Translations under genes and position numbers: made by a program
Notes under the pieces: generated by a model
The model's database searches: none
Seen by the model: the letters and a program-made list of their open reading frames with translations, nothing else
Told to the model about the DNA's origin: nothing
Source of the DNA: Candidatus Obscuribacterales bacterium
Lineage (GTDB): Bacteria; Cyanobacteriota; Vampirovibrionia; Obscuribacterales; Obscuribacteraceae
Length of the DNA: 64,000 nt
Assembly: GCA_019637435.1 (NCBI GenBank)
Contig: JAHBVO010000005.1
Location: 248,001 to 312,000, forward strand
Direction of reading: 5' to 3'
In this document: positions 18,501 through 26,788 of the stretch, in pieces
Numbering within the stretch: the stretch's first letter is position 1
Layout: the number at the start of each line of letters is the position of its first letter

Positions 18501-21500
18501 ATCAATGTCGCCGGTCAACACACCGGTGCTACCTGATACGATTGAAACACCGCCGCTTGACCCGGTCGCGGATGCCGTTGTGATATTGCCTGTGACAGTC
18601 GCGCCACCGTTGCCACCAGACCTCAAGCTGACGGTGCTTTCGCTAACAGAGCCGGTTGCCGTGTATAAGGAAACGATGTTACCGGTTCTCAACGTCGAGC
18701 CACTGTTGCTCGGATCGTTGTCACTGTTGAGCGAGATTCTGCCGTTACCGGAATTGGTCAAATCTCCAGTCAGGATGACGCCGGAACTTTCCATCAAGAT
18801 GTTGCCACCACCGCTGGCGTTGAAGGTTGTTCCCGTCAGGTAGCTCGAGGCGTTTATGTCGCCGCTTGTCACATGCTTCAACGCTTGCAACGTCACACCA
18901 CCGCCAAGTGCACCAACGCCGGTGCCGAACGTGGATATATCATTTGTGTAAACAGTCGCAAGCTCGGAAACAAACGCCACGGCACTGCCTGAGCCGGCCG
19001 CATTCGACGCATCGATCTTGCCTGCCACTACAATATCGTCGCCAGCCTTAGCGTTGAACAAAGAAACATCGAAGCCTTGCTGCACCGAAGCAAGCACTAT
19101 AGCGTTGCGCGATCCTAAACCGATCTGAACACCACCGTTTGCAATCAGCCCACCGCGAGCATTAATAGCAATTGGTCCGCTATCGCCACCACTTATGAGG
19201 TTCTCAGTGACGTTGAGCGTTCCCGAGGTGACCAAACTGAAACCATTGTTGCCCGTAGCCTGCGTGAGCGCTCCAAGGAACATCGAGTCGCCAGTAGCGC
19301 CTACATTTATAGGAACTATAAATCTGAAGTCCGGGCTGTTGATCGTGAAATCAATCGGCGTTCCAAGTGTCCCTTGCTGCGCCTGATACCCACCCGGCCT
19401 TATATTGATTGCGCTTGGTCCAGTGAGTGTGGTCGTGATATACACGGTGGACGGAATAGTCGCCGAAGCACCATTCAAGCTGGCAGAGAGGTTGCTTCCG
19501 CTCAGAGCACCAGTTTGAGTGAAGGCACCATGTGTAATGTTTGTAGGATTAGCAACAGTAGAAGCGCCCGAACTCAAAAGAATAATATTGCCTGGCGCGG
19601 TCAGAGCACTGGTATTGATTGTGCCAACAGTAATCGCGTTTGCTCCGGTGCCACCACTCGAAATAAATACACTTCCGCCTCTTGCCTGCGGACCAATCTG
19701 ACTGACGAGTGAGGTGGCAGAAATGGCTCCCAGGTTTATACCGCCGGAGCTAACTACGGAAACGGAACCGGCTTGACCATTTTGAGCAATCGAATTAGTA
19801 GTCAAAGCCCCTACGGTTACGTTCGTAGAAGCCGTGGTGGCCGCATTATTTACAATCTCTATGAATCCGGCCGTTACACCGGAGGTGTCGATTCCACCAC
19901 TAATAGAGATGGTGGCTGCATTACCACTATTTCCCGTCACAAGGAAAACGTTTCCAATCGCATCTATCGAAGTCGAACCAACTGATGTTATTGAAATGCC
20001 GTTCGAGGAACCGAGGACGACGTTGTTCGCCAGGATGGAGTTTGTACTTGCACTATTTATAGTCAGTGTAGTGGCAGCGTCCATCACGACGTCGCCGTTG
20101 CTATAAGAATTATTTGACGTATTTCCTTGCGCATTTACCAGACCAGTTGATATCGCGCCTACCGTAGCTCTAGCGGTGATTGCACCAGCAGTGGTGGTCG
20201 AGTTTCCGCCTGTGACGAGTTCGTCAACCGTCACAGTGGAACCGCTCAGATAGATACTTCCGCTTGATTGGCCGAGTCCACCGGACTGTCCGGAGACGGA
20301 TGTTCGCACATCACGCCCTGTCAGGTTAAGCGCACCAGCGACTTCGATTCTGACATTTCCGCCGACTTGACGGGCTGTTGTGTTGATGTCACCAGTCGTG
20401 TTGGTGTATGTCCCGCCGCGTATGAGCACGTTGCCGGCTACGTCGGTGTTTATGCTCTGGTTACCGGTGTTTATACTCCCTGTGGTGATACCAGCGGTCG
20501 CAGACACACTGCCCACAGGAATAATGTGACCATCAGAAGCCACGGAGCCATCAGGGTTGAATGTTATAGACGTGCCAAAATCCATTCCAGCCTGGGATGC
20601 AACAAGGGAAACATCGCCGCTTCCGGAGAAGGAAGACGATGCTGAGCCACCGCCGGAGGTGCTGATATTTCCTACCGTAATCGTACTTGCCAGGTTAGCA
20701 CCGGCGATGACCGACACGTTACCGCCCTTGCCGAAACTACTTGTTGTGATGATATCACCGGTGGTGACAACACCACCAGTAGCACCATTGGCATAGGCGA
20801 CTATAGTGACATTGCCACCATTTTCCTGGTTGAAGTCATTGTTATTGGGAGCGAACGGAAGCGTGGAGCTGGAGTTGATCGTGACATTGCTGAGTGTCAC
20901 GCTTCCTCCCGCACCGCCAGTGAAGTCGACGGTCGCTGTTCCAGTCGTGATCGAAGTGCCGGGGATGGTTCCCGTAGTGGTGCCAGAAGTGCTCACATTT
21001 GCGCCGGCAATGATTGTAATGTTTGTGGAAGGCTTGAATACTCCGCCCTCGGGGGTGACAGAGTTCGCGGTGCTAATCGTGACTCCGGTTCCGGTGATAT
21101 TTCCGCCCGCGAGAATTGTTATATCTTCATTGGCAGTGACGTTTCCAGTGATCGAAATATTGCCGGTACTAGCCCACGTCGGGTCCCCGTCCTGGATATT
21201 GTCTCCCATAATCAAGTTTTCGGTGTCGGCCGTAAAGTGAGCTGCATAGCCGCTTGTGTTGAGTGTTCCCGTCACTTGACCAACACTTCCGGTGAGGGCA
21301 CCACTCCCGGTGCGTATGTTTAGAGCGCTGGAGAGGTAGTCGCCTCCCAGCATGTTAACGTCGCCTGCAAGATCGCAGCTGCGCACATTTATGTTTCCTG
21401 CCGCCTGAATTGTGCCACCAACACCATTGATATCGAGACCGACTCCAGCAGGCGCATTAATGTTAACGTCCGCGCCGGAGGAAACAAGACCAGCGTTGGT

Positions 21501-22559
21501 CAATTGTCCTGAACCAGTAGAGATGTTCAAATTCCCCGCAGCGGAAACACGAGCGCCTTGACTATTAGTTACCGATCCATGGAGCGATGTAAGCGTGAGC
21601 GCATCGGAACTACTTATGGTTCCGGAATTGTTTATGTCGTTTCCAGCCGTCAATGCCAGGCTGGTTTTAGATTCGACGTCTCCCCGCACCATTGTTTCAG
21701 GAAGAATCGTGGATATCGTTCCGGTACCAGTATTTACTATGTCGTCCGCAAGGATAGAAATTTCCCCGCGGTTGTTTCTAGTTGAAAAACCATATATGGT
21801 GCCATGGTTAACCAGGTCGCCGTTAATCTCGAAAGTCTTTTTGTCAAATTGACCGATCGCTGAAACTTGTTCCGGTATGACCAGAGAGGAAACCTTTCGT
21901 GACACCGCTTCGTTGAGTGAAAAGTTGCCACCATTTGCGACACCGGAGCTAGTTAACGATATGCTCTGCGAGGAGCCTCCTAAAACCTCTTGAATCGCGA
22001 CATATTCCCCAGCAGTTGCCGTCATTCCAGCGGTAAATGTTTTGCTCTCACCGCCCACGTTGATAGTCACGCTCTCAGCACGCCCAAATAGACGCGAACC
22101 AAGCACGACAGTCTGTTTATCGGAAGAAAGATCAAGTTCAAATCCGCGGCGATTGAGGCTTGGTTCACCAAGGTCGTTAGTCGATATTCCAAGGCTTTGA
22201 CCGCGAACATGACTGTTTGAAACAGTCGAGTTTAAAATCGGAAGAGTAGAAGTCTGATTCAGCCGGTTAAGATCACGCGCCTGCCGAGCATTGATCCGGT
22301 CCGCAATGCGCTCTGCAATTCTGTCGTCGACACCTCGGGCGTTGTGCCGAATATCTGAATTACGGGCTTGTTCAACGACGGACCGTCTTTCCGCCATTCG
22401 TTCGGCACGATTCGCTCTCTGGAGATCGGGAGTGAAACCTGTTATCGCCCGACCTGGCGCACCGTTCGCCAATGCCGGTGTCGCAGAAACGAGCATAGAC
22501 ATGCTTGTAAGAACCAGCGTGTTGAAGGAAGATACGCCGACTTTAGCTTGCTTCTTCAT
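12561..22559 (-). CDS. Giant filamentous-haemagglutinin-like adhesin with C-terminal FecR-like domain
   Basis: 3332 residues from the ATG at 22559. This start has a perfect AAGGAGG nine bases upstream and opens a signal peptide (MKKQAKVGVSSF... ending ATPALANG, about 1-31); 74 extra residues in the longer frame are rejected. Beyond an arginine-rich segment (about 40-85), nearly the whole protein is Gly/Ser/Thr/Asn-rich beta-strand repeats such as GNINISTGSG and LTSLHGSV, typical of FHA-type right-handed beta-helices. The canonical repeats are clearest at about 230-420. After about residue 2990 the repeats stop. Residues about 3130-3236 resemble a FecR beta domain (GAVLFAPT, VETPHGNIRI, VVFVVSF, VKLAPGNHVLL). 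No autotransporter barrel or LPXTG is seen, and no TpsB-type transporter is in the window. A surface adhesion or biofilm role is inferred. Confidence 0.88.
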   Translation of the reverse strand: MKKQAKVGVSSFNTLVLTSMSMLVSATPALANGAPGRAITGFTPDLQRANRAERMAERRSVVEQARNSDIRHNARGVDDRIAERIADRINARQARDLNRLNQTSTLPILNSTVSNSHVRGQSLGISTNDLGEPSLNRRGFELDLSSDKQTVVLGSRLFGRAESVTINVGGESKTFTAGMTATAGEYVAIQEVLGGSSQSISLTSSGVANGGNFSLNEAVSRKVSSLVIPEQVSAIGQFDKKTFEINGDLVNHGTIYGFSTRNNRGEISILADDIVNTGTGTISTILPETMVRGDVESKTSLALTAGNDINNSGTISSSDALTLTSLHGSVTNSQGARVSAAGNLNISTGSGQLTNAGLVSSGADVNINAPAGVGLDINGVGGTIQAAGNINVRSCDLAGDVNMLGGDYLSSALNIRTGSGALTGSVGQVTGTLNTSGYAAHFTADTENLIMGDNIQDGDPTWASTGNISITGNVTANEDITILAGGNITGTGVTISTANSVTPEGGVFKPSTNITIIAGANVSTSGTTTGTIPGTSITTGTATVDFTGGAGGSVTLSNVTINSSSTLPFAPNNNDFNQENGGNVTIVAYANGATGGVVTTGDIITTSSFGKGGNVSVIAGANLASTITVGNISTSGGGSASSSFSGSGDVSLVASQAGMDFGTSITFNPDGSVASDGHIIPVGSVSATAGITTGSINTGNQSINTDVAGNVLIRGGTYTNTTGDINTTARQVGGNVRIEVAGALNLTGRDVRTSVSGQSGGLGQSSGSIYLSGSTVTVDELVTGGNSTTTAGAITARATVGAISTGLVNAQGNTSNNSYSNGDVVMDAATTLTINSASTNSILANNVVLGSSNGISITSVGSTSIDAIGNVFLVTGNSGNAATISISGGIDTSGVTAGFIEIVNNAATTASTNVTVGALTTNSIAQNGQAGSVSVVSSGGINLGAISATSLVSQIGPQARGGSVFISSGGTGANAITVGTINTSALTAPGNIILLSSGASTVANPTNITHGAFTQTGALSGSNLSASLNGASATIPSTVYITTTLTGPSAINIRPGGYQAQQGTLGTPIDFTINSPDFRFIVPINVGATGDSMFLGALTQATGNNGFSLVTSGTLNVTENLISGGDSGPIAINARGGLIANGGVQIGLGSRNAIVLASVQQGFDVSLFNAKAGDDIVVAGKIDASNAAGSGSAVAFVSELATVYTNDISTFGTGVGALGGGVTLQALKHVTSGDINASSYLTGTTFNASGGGNILMESSGVILTGDLTNSGNGRISLNSDNDPSNSGSTLRTGNIVSLYTATGSVSESTVSLRSGGNGGATVTGNITTASATGSSGGVSIVSGSTGVLTGDIDTSSNGLTAGNVFISSTGDVRFASIDASTSGTNQNGQGGTVEVVTDIQRSISWGSGDIDTAARYTGASNGSGGRVDLAAGFITGYDILTGASNNNGAGDGGSVTISASNYLFIKDVNTSAFGVTAIGGTGGDVTIAGGNDSSISLNTRHINTSGFTEGGAVSEYSGYWIVAQDIYTNSARKGGDVKLIGFNFVTTFDINTSAASLSALSAEGGSVEIASASEIIFIVDDIITSATSVGGDATGGSIGMVSTGRITVLNGGIDASATTSGAGKAVAGDVFSSTSASGSSDIGFFNTSATGGVGNKRDGNIFLGARNGNTGSYGSFSLVGTTPAANFFFNSAATVSGPTATISVKPGNINIVAGPYQTIGTLATPVNLTLDFGGDSRLLVPLMTYTATTGEGIFVSGVNANNATVGGTFAYENNGYDVHLLGYGLAPGSLTQPGNKITGNITANPVLTGTAGDVEIFTFLGMGQTSGTISGNSLTLTSLGGSNITASNPIRTDVPTLTARAFYVGTVPATRNVYIQSTRNGTVTLDGFSGVTGSIGSTLSISGGNTTSFNLAENASLLGSNIELITSGTASSIVIDGGISAHSRFSTVELRAASVQVGNAGLVRAASMFIETAGLTNNGVIEATRTSAVVDNSTVGYPANLSLTGTGRLVAPTTVSLSTTGNINFGGLIQGGLLTLSPGQSLIMVAGGNITATGGNTNFKIATSGTAGDAGSLIAAAGVLYSIDDTTYAISLPAGNPSSATGGSIILDGSNGGYIANEIDLSSVSGSGGQLTLIAQGPTTANNRVLLPLGGYVKTGGLSENGNVIMYAIGPSSGTGNAIQVGDISIGENIANLGVIDIELGAIYNDSPLALTGPITTPPFIDDSVGNGSVVTGELRTNKGLVFVFANDNLTVDFTNAGLNAITAEFDAANGSFALPVSTLTVSADLTGAGGNIYVGAQNLSWLNQGTTALTLNADANLATVGAGGFVQFRQGNTTQLQTGTGAGQLNVSAVGNLVGGTTNISTGGILAVDQAQLNLGPLGTDGEGPSIALQGSSVVSTTPGTALALDVSGKGSGDGGNIFVVQTGSAPAFIDTTNSAGHFSFNISGGPTAGSPGILSFVNGGDLTVDTSGYSNQIFGADGNGGALEFVAGGPYGQGNLTIIGSLSAAAKGNGIGGQIYLGSNDPLNTMTIGGKTQPVNGIAGFPIVTGAVNGGVTITNFGGDVTALSTPKSGISSITLAAGGIGNVIVPKKFGNSSLDLTFRAFGTGDVIGQTSKATVTGRNVQFQSVNGDVGASNAPIVVNATNVGARGVNVDITAKKDLNLSLLSSATNRFSATGANIISTGTITAPNMVLTAKGVVAQNLNGDSPLSIDADNLTIDAGTAVISSDGLSPINVTSTSTKSKVISIVAQDDINVTSAIGGKKTFISLNSLGDINTAGSGLISGDTLQMVAQGGIGTTAALQVSAANLSADSQTLVRINDVASSITLNSVSAANGDVDITTGTSAKSLETAPGALITANNGHITLQNNNAAKGTITIGAGSYIATSGFGGGDVSILIGGTTSTAGTAPTGVTFTVDGVPVTTPLPANTFFFGANGITVTDTSASTPTIDMNVLGGKSVIFNTGTQSAKAITVEGGGTSITADPPITSSPSTQSASTSESVTFSSTIQSLPTSPVTSSRSAQVTTPEGRGTTGATVHEAFVPLFDAVTSNQAQLSSVLIAHDAPQASILSNQNSADLSASMNLIPTNSAELIAQDSGLERQLLSNMAGSQAYFGAQPRDGWMSETELSSGHIPGIVYCDQDLEIKSDVSTIVDFTKSETSTHRLNKGAVLFAPTVSTKVETPHGNIRIDANSVVFVVSFKDGVAIYDIDDAHKNAVSVTVADREVKLAPGNHVLLTHNSVRTMDDINPAQFIGHRNLKEHSFSSAKMFTSEFSIPNAISAVLPVKQLFASKHHHTKQLANHLMKTVAIHMHLDPSGSEYKQLVRPSTTAFAKN

Positions 22560-22977
22560 GGGAAGGAGCCTCCTTAAAATGTGCCCGACAGTGCGTCTGG
22601 TTCGCCAGGTATCGAACCAAACAATGTTTCCGTACTTGACGCAACTCGAAGAGAACTTTGAGCGTGCGCGCCATAAAAAGGGATTCCCGTCCGCGGTATG
22701 TGTGATTGAAACACCACCGGCGGCAATTCGATAAAAGCGTGGACCCCGACACTTTTTTCGACAAGCACAATGATCGCACAAAGCGATAAAACACTCCTTA
22801 GAGTCCTAAAAACGGTAAACTCAGACCGTTTTTGAAATAAGTCAGCCTGTCAGGAGTTTGAAACTCTGCTGAAATACTTCCCTCTAAAAGGAACAAACAT
22901 TAATGCGAAAATCACCCGTTCGGCGAATAGTCATTATTGATCTTTTTGAGGATGATATGTTCTGCGGAGCTTATGTC
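22560..22977. other. 418-base gap upstream of the adhesin gene
   Basis: It holds the adhesin leader with its strong AAGGAGG site, a terminator-like hairpin for the MORN/HEAT gene (22808-22833) and a 13-base palindrome GAGTTTGAAACTC (22854-22866). The weak reading frames here have no ribosome site and no recognisable product; I see no additional gene. Confidence 0.6.
22808..22833 (-). terminator. Rho-independent terminator after the MORN/HEAT gene
   Basis: A perfect 9-base inverted repeat AAAAACGGT / ACCGTTTTT has an 8-base loop. On the minus strand the stem ends in a T tract, 145 bases beyond the stop at 22978. Confidence 0.6.
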
Positions 22978-25900
22978 TCAGCTACCTGTGCCTGAGGCTA
23001 ACTGTCTTTCGGCCGCGACGGCGTAGACGATATTCTCGTCTGCGAATTTTGAGCAGCGCGATATCACAGTTTTAGTTACATCAAATTTATCGTGACGGAC
23101 GAGCGCGCGCACCAGCCAGGTCAGCTCGGCAGGCAAATATTCGCCCGGCTGTAGTGGCTCAAACTCATCTAACTTCTTCGAGACGATTCGGCTTAGGACC
23201 TCAGCGGAATCTTTACCGGGATTGGCCCAGCACCAGCCTGCTGCTGCCGACAGAGCAACGGCGTCCGGACGCTCCATAAGTTGAGATACAACCAGGTTGG
23301 CGGAGCCCGCATCTTGCGCCTCGAGATTTTCCCAAATCACAGGCCAGTAAAGCGGGAATTCATCGGGAGGAGTGATACCACGAGCGGTGTACACAGTTCG
23401 TGCTGCGTCTCGAAGTCTCGCGTTCGGCGACGACAGATAAGGAGCAATCGTCTCAATTTCCAGTTCAGAAAAACGCTCGACGGTTTCGCACTCTAAAATT
23501 CTCCAATTCAACCAGCGATCGCCTCCGTAGTTCGACAATTCGCGTGCCAATTCGATTGCATCCGAAATTGAATCGGCATCAACCATATCTGGAAAACTTT
23601 GCTGCAGTGCTAGCGCTGCGCGGTGAAACATCAAGGTCACAGCGTTATCGTGATCAGATGGATTTCTGAAGCAGAGCGCAATAAACGTTCTTATATGCTG
23701 CTCAGAAGGTAGCTCTTTTCGCGGAATAGAATTTGCAGGTTTTGAAAACAGAATCTCTAACGTTCTGAAAGCTGCTATCTGCGCCTCATCATCGTTAAAT
23801 CGAAGAAGTCTCTCGATGGGCTCAAGCAGGTCTGTCTCGCCCCAGGCGCTTAATGCAGCAATTGCAGATGACGCGATTTTCGCATTGTGATTATTCAAAC
23901 CAAAACTGAGCAGTTTCCAGAGAGCACCACACACGATATCAGGCATAATGATTTCCGCGACACTCGAAGAGTCTGCAAAACGAACGAATGTGTTTGCGAT
24001 CGTGCAAAGGAAGTCATCCCATGGAATCGCAGCAAGCCGGATGTCATAACCCTCTTTAGTCGAAATCTCCGCCTCAAATTCGCCAAGGATCTCAATAAGT
24101 CGAGGAAGCACAGCATCGCATCCCATCAAACTGAGCAGTTGAACAGCCGCTTCTCGTTTGTGGTGATACTCCTCAATATGACTCAGCTCATCCAGGCACC
24201 ACCGCTCGAGACGAGCGTCAAGGGCACCTCGAGTTTTACCAATCAACGGCATAAGCCCGAGCATTCGAGGACCATCTTCATATATCGATGACCAGATGAA
24301 CGGCTGCAAGATCTCACTCTTGTTCTGTCCCAACCAATGACCCACACCTGTGGCTTCATCTTCGATAAGGCAGTCGTCGCGCACGAACCCGCGGTCGCGG
24401 ATAAAATCGAAGGACTTCCACTGCAATTCATAGCCGGGCAATTGGCGAGCAGCCTTTTCAAGCTGCGCCATAGTGACATTGTCCTTTACACTGTCCCAGG
24501 CTCGGTCGAGAATTAGTGCCAACTTCTTTTCTTCATCAACGGTTTCGAGTTCTGCGGCGATTGCAGAAGCGATTGATTGCGCGCGTTCCGCATCAGCAAT
24601 AGCACGCTCCGTCTTCTCCTCCTCGCGCTTACCTGACCGCTCAGGTGCTAGATCCAGAGAAAGAAACTTCTCACGAACTTCATGGATGTTACTTATCGCC
24701 TTTCCAATCTGAGTGCGACCGTTTTCAATCTCTTCGATTAGTGATACCAAATCCCGTACCACTCTTGCAGAATGATTTCCGTAGGCGGAACAGCATTTTC
24801 TCAGCCGCTCCGTTTGTTTAAACCAAAAGAAGCGCCACAAAAGATAAACAGCTGTAGTGGCAAGACGCTCTCCGGTAGCAAGAAGAACCTCGAACTGATC
24901 CTCATCGAGAACTTTGTTCCAATTAGGATAAAAGCAGTTTTTAACATCCTCCCAGTTGCGTCTTTCGTCCTCCTTCAGAAGCTCGACTATCCATTGAGAT
25001 CTCCAGAAAAGTCCGCGAATTGAGTTTTTCGGATCTAAATCCTCACCAAACTCTTCTTCACCAACAGTGTCCATTCCATCTGTACAAGCCCAGTGGGTCT
25101 GGCACCGACCAATCAATTTCTGCCACGCGGCTCTGGTTGCGGCAGGAGACAAACGCTCGCGCTCGACTGCATCGGAAATCGCGATCCGGAATGCGAAGTC
25201 GTCGAGAGTTAGAGCCAACACGTCGTCTATATGGTAGGTATCGTGACTCCAGTAGTAAACGGCGTTGGGCTGGGGAACCTCTTTTAGAGGTCGCAAAATT
25301 GTTGAGTAGATGTAATCGCTATCGCCAAAACCACCGATTTTGACGGCACCCATAAACATGGATCCAATTTCTTCCGATTCGTTTTGCCAGCAGTGGCAAA
25401 TCAAGCTCTCCCACAAATTACTCTCATTGAACATGCGCCGGTCCGTAGTCAAATTGAATGTGCACGCTTCCCGACCAGCGGTTTTAATAAATTTGTCGAT
25501 CTCCGGAGCGGTCACACCCCAGAGTTCTTTCAGTTGAAGCAGATCCTCTCCATGGACTTGCTGGCGCTCAGGATCGATTGCGTCAGCAACATTAGCAGCA
25601 TATTTCTCAAGGTATCCATCCGGCTCAGCCGCACCAATTATGGTATCAAGGTCATAAGCACTGTCGAGGGGGCGACCATCTGAAGTACATTCAGTTCCAT
25701 CCTTCAAAAACCAGCGCATGTTTTTCTCTTCCCAGTTTGCCTGGCTATCGAACTCATATCGCCATGTTTCATCATTGGACGGATAGTTTTCATCGCTCGG
25801 ATTTTCGCTTCGGACAAAAACAAAGTGCCCGAATCGACTTCCCTTTTTCCAGACGCCACTGCTCGCCAACGTGCCGTCATTGTGAAAGCGCTCAAGCACT

Positions 25901-26100
25901 CCGTCCTGAAATCCTTCGTTGTCGAAATTGGCAACGCAGCAGAGACTTCCGTCAGCCCTCCAATAACGCCATTCTCCTACCGGACACTCCTGCTTGCGTT
26001 TCTTTCCTCTAGTAATGGATTTCCCCAGTTGCCATTCGCGTTCCTGGCTCGACCATACTGCCTCTGGGGGCACACAACTTGGACGTTTGGGCTCGTTCAT
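22978..26100 (-). CDS. Large cytosolic protein with N-terminal MORN/YwqK-like repeats and HEAT-like repeats
   Basis: 1040 residues from the ATG at 26100, supported by GAGG six bases upstream; a longer start at 26127 is unsupported. Residues 42-97 contain MORN/YwqK-antitoxin-like strands (GEWRYWRADGSL, DGVLERFHNDGTLASSGVWKKG, GHFVF). The middle is helical and rich in Trp and acidic residues, with a predicted coiled coil near 470-540. Residues about 640-860 look like HEAT/Armadillo helices (e.g. KIASSAIAALSAWGETDLLEPIERLL). No signal peptide or enzyme motif. MORN-type strands paired with helical repeats suggest a protein-binding scaffold. The YwqK name comes from a toxin-antitoxin annotation, but no toxin gene is adjacent. 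A terminator-like hairpin follows the gene. Confidence 0.75.
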   Translation of the reverse strand: MNEPKRPSCVPPEAVWSSQEREWQLGKSITRGKKRKQECPVGEWRYWRADGSLCCVANFDNEGFQDGVLERFHNDGTLASSGVWKKGSRFGHFVFVRSENPSDENYPSNDETWRYEFDSQANWEEKNMRWFLKDGTECTSDGRPLDSAYDLDTIIGAAEPDGYLEKYAANVADAIDPERQQVHGEDLLQLKELWGVTAPEIDKFIKTAGREACTFNLTTDRRMFNESNLWESLICHCWQNESEEIGSMFMGAVKIGGFGDSDYIYSTILRPLKEVPQPNAVYYWSHDTYHIDDVLALTLDDFAFRIAISDAVERERLSPAATRAAWQKLIGRCQTHWACTDGMDTVGEEEFGEDLDPKNSIRGLFWRSQWIVELLKEDERRNWEDVKNCFYPNWNKVLDEDQFEVLLATGERLATTAVYLLWRFFWFKQTERLRKCCSAYGNHSARVVRDLVSLIEEIENGRTQIGKAISNIHEVREKFLSLDLAPERSGKREEEKTERAIADAERAQSIASAIAAELETVDEEKKLALILDRAWDSVKDNVTMAQLEKAARQLPGYELQWKSFDFIRDRGFVRDDCLIEDEATGVGHWLGQNKSEILQPFIWSSIYEDGPRMLGLMPLIGKTRGALDARLERWCLDELSHIEEYHHKREAAVQLLSLMGCDAVLPRLIEILGEFEAEISTKEGYDIRLAAIPWDDFLCTIANTFVRFADSSSVAEIIMPDIVCGALWKLLSFGLNNHNAKIASSAIAALSAWGETDLLEPIERLLRFNDDEAQIAAFRTLEILFSKPANSIPRKELPSEQHIRTFIALCFRNPSDHDNAVTLMFHRAALALQQSFPDMVDADSISDAIELARELSNYGGDRWLNWRILECETVERFSELEIETIAPYLSSPNARLRDAARTVYTARGITPPDEFPLYWPVIWENLEAQDAGSANLVVSQLMERPDAVALSAAAGWCWANPGKDSAEVLSRIVSKKLDEFEPLQPGEYLPAELTWLVRALVRHDKFDVTKTVISRCSKFADENIVYAVAAERQLASGTGS

Positions 26101-26217
26101 ACTGACCTCGCTACACGCGAACAACAATCATACGTACCTATAACTGTATCCAGCGTGACTTTAGGGGGCTGAACCAGAAGTACCACAAAAGCCCACCTGT
26201 CCTACTCCGAAGCCAGC

Positions 26218-26241
26218 TGTCAAGAATATAAAGTTTTGACA
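26218..26241. promoter_or_regulatory. Inverted repeat TGTCAA / TTGACA in the divergent gap
   Basis: TGTCAA (26218-26223) and TTGACA (26236-26241) flank an AT-rich centre containing TATAAA, between the divergent MORN/HEAT gene and the Cys-cluster gene. It could be an operator or contain a -35 box for the latter. No matching -10 box is obvious, so the assignment is tentative. Confidence 0.35.
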
Positions 26242-26309
26242 AGTTTTCACCGGTTTCCGTCAGCAGGGTGAGAATATGTCAGAAGCCCGGCAAACTGTCA
26301 GGAGTTTTT

Positions 26310-26705
26310 ATGAAACAAAAACTGCAAGAGCTCGTTCTGGTAAGCTGCATGTGCACACTAGGACTATCCTGGGCTAGTGTAAGTTGCGAGCCGGCGGCTG
26401 CTCAGTCTCTATCATTAGGCGATGACTTCTTGTCGCTCGACGTCGAAAATGGCGAAGTAAATGGATCTACCATTTTCGGACATCATTTAAATAATACGCA
26501 AAGCATCGCCCTTGGTGGCACAATCGTAGCGCTGATCTGTTCCGCCTTTCTGTTCCAACGTGTCATTCTCCGCACGTGCAATTGCTGCTGCGGTCCCGGG
26601 AAGTGCGAATGTGGGTGCGGCTGCAAAAGCGACTGCCCGTGCTTCTATCGCGATAAAAGTGAGCACAACGATCAAGCGCGGAGACGCCACTACGATTGGT
26701 ACTAG
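26310..26705 (+). CDS. Small membrane protein with a dense cytoplasmic cysteine cluster
   Basis: 131 residues from the ATG at 26310, chosen because CAGGAG lies 5 bases upstream; a longer frame from 26268 is unsupported. A signal peptide (about 1-32, hydrophobic core ELVLVSCMCTLGLSWA) is followed by a short exported region. A transmembrane helix (about 66-86, core SIALGGTIVALICSAFLF) comes next. Directly after it lie ten cysteines within 22 residues (about 91-112, pattern CxCCC...CxCxCxC...CxC). The tail is charged and His/Tyr-containing. With a cleaved signal, the topology puts the cluster in the cytoplasm. The pattern resembles metallothionein-like metal sites but matches no family I can name. 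Metal binding or redox sensing is inference. The gene converges on the HbpS-like gene. Confidence 0.75.
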   Translation: MKQKLQELVLVSCMCTLGLSWASVSCEPAAAQSLSLGDDFLSLDVENGEVNGSTIFGHHLNNTQSIALGGTIVALICSAFLFQRVILRTCNCCCGPGKCECGCGCKSDCPCFYRDKSEHNDQARRRHYDWY

Positions 26706-26788
26706 AATCGAGCAGCTAGGGGTTCTAGAACTCACTAGATTACGGCACAACCCTTAAGCTGGTTCTCTGTTTGCCTAGAAGCCAGCAA

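Noticed and set aside
13543..21943. Many long plus-strand frames opposite the adhesin gene, rich in Val/Pro/Leu (e.g. 13981-14691, 18406-18843)
   Set aside because: They are antisense shadows of the Gly/Ser/Thr/Asn repeats; they lack ribosome sites and recognisable domains, and the minus-strand frame is continuous for 10 kb with a perfect start.
12561..22559. CRISPR-like or tandem DNA repeats in the adhesin region
   Set aside because: The repetition is at the protein level with degenerate codons; there are no identical 25-40 base direct repeats with unique spacers.
22560..22781. An extra 74 N-terminal residues for the adhesin
   Set aside because: The ATG at 22559 has a perfect AAGGAGG site and begins a signal peptide; the upstream extension would bury the signal peptide inside the protein.
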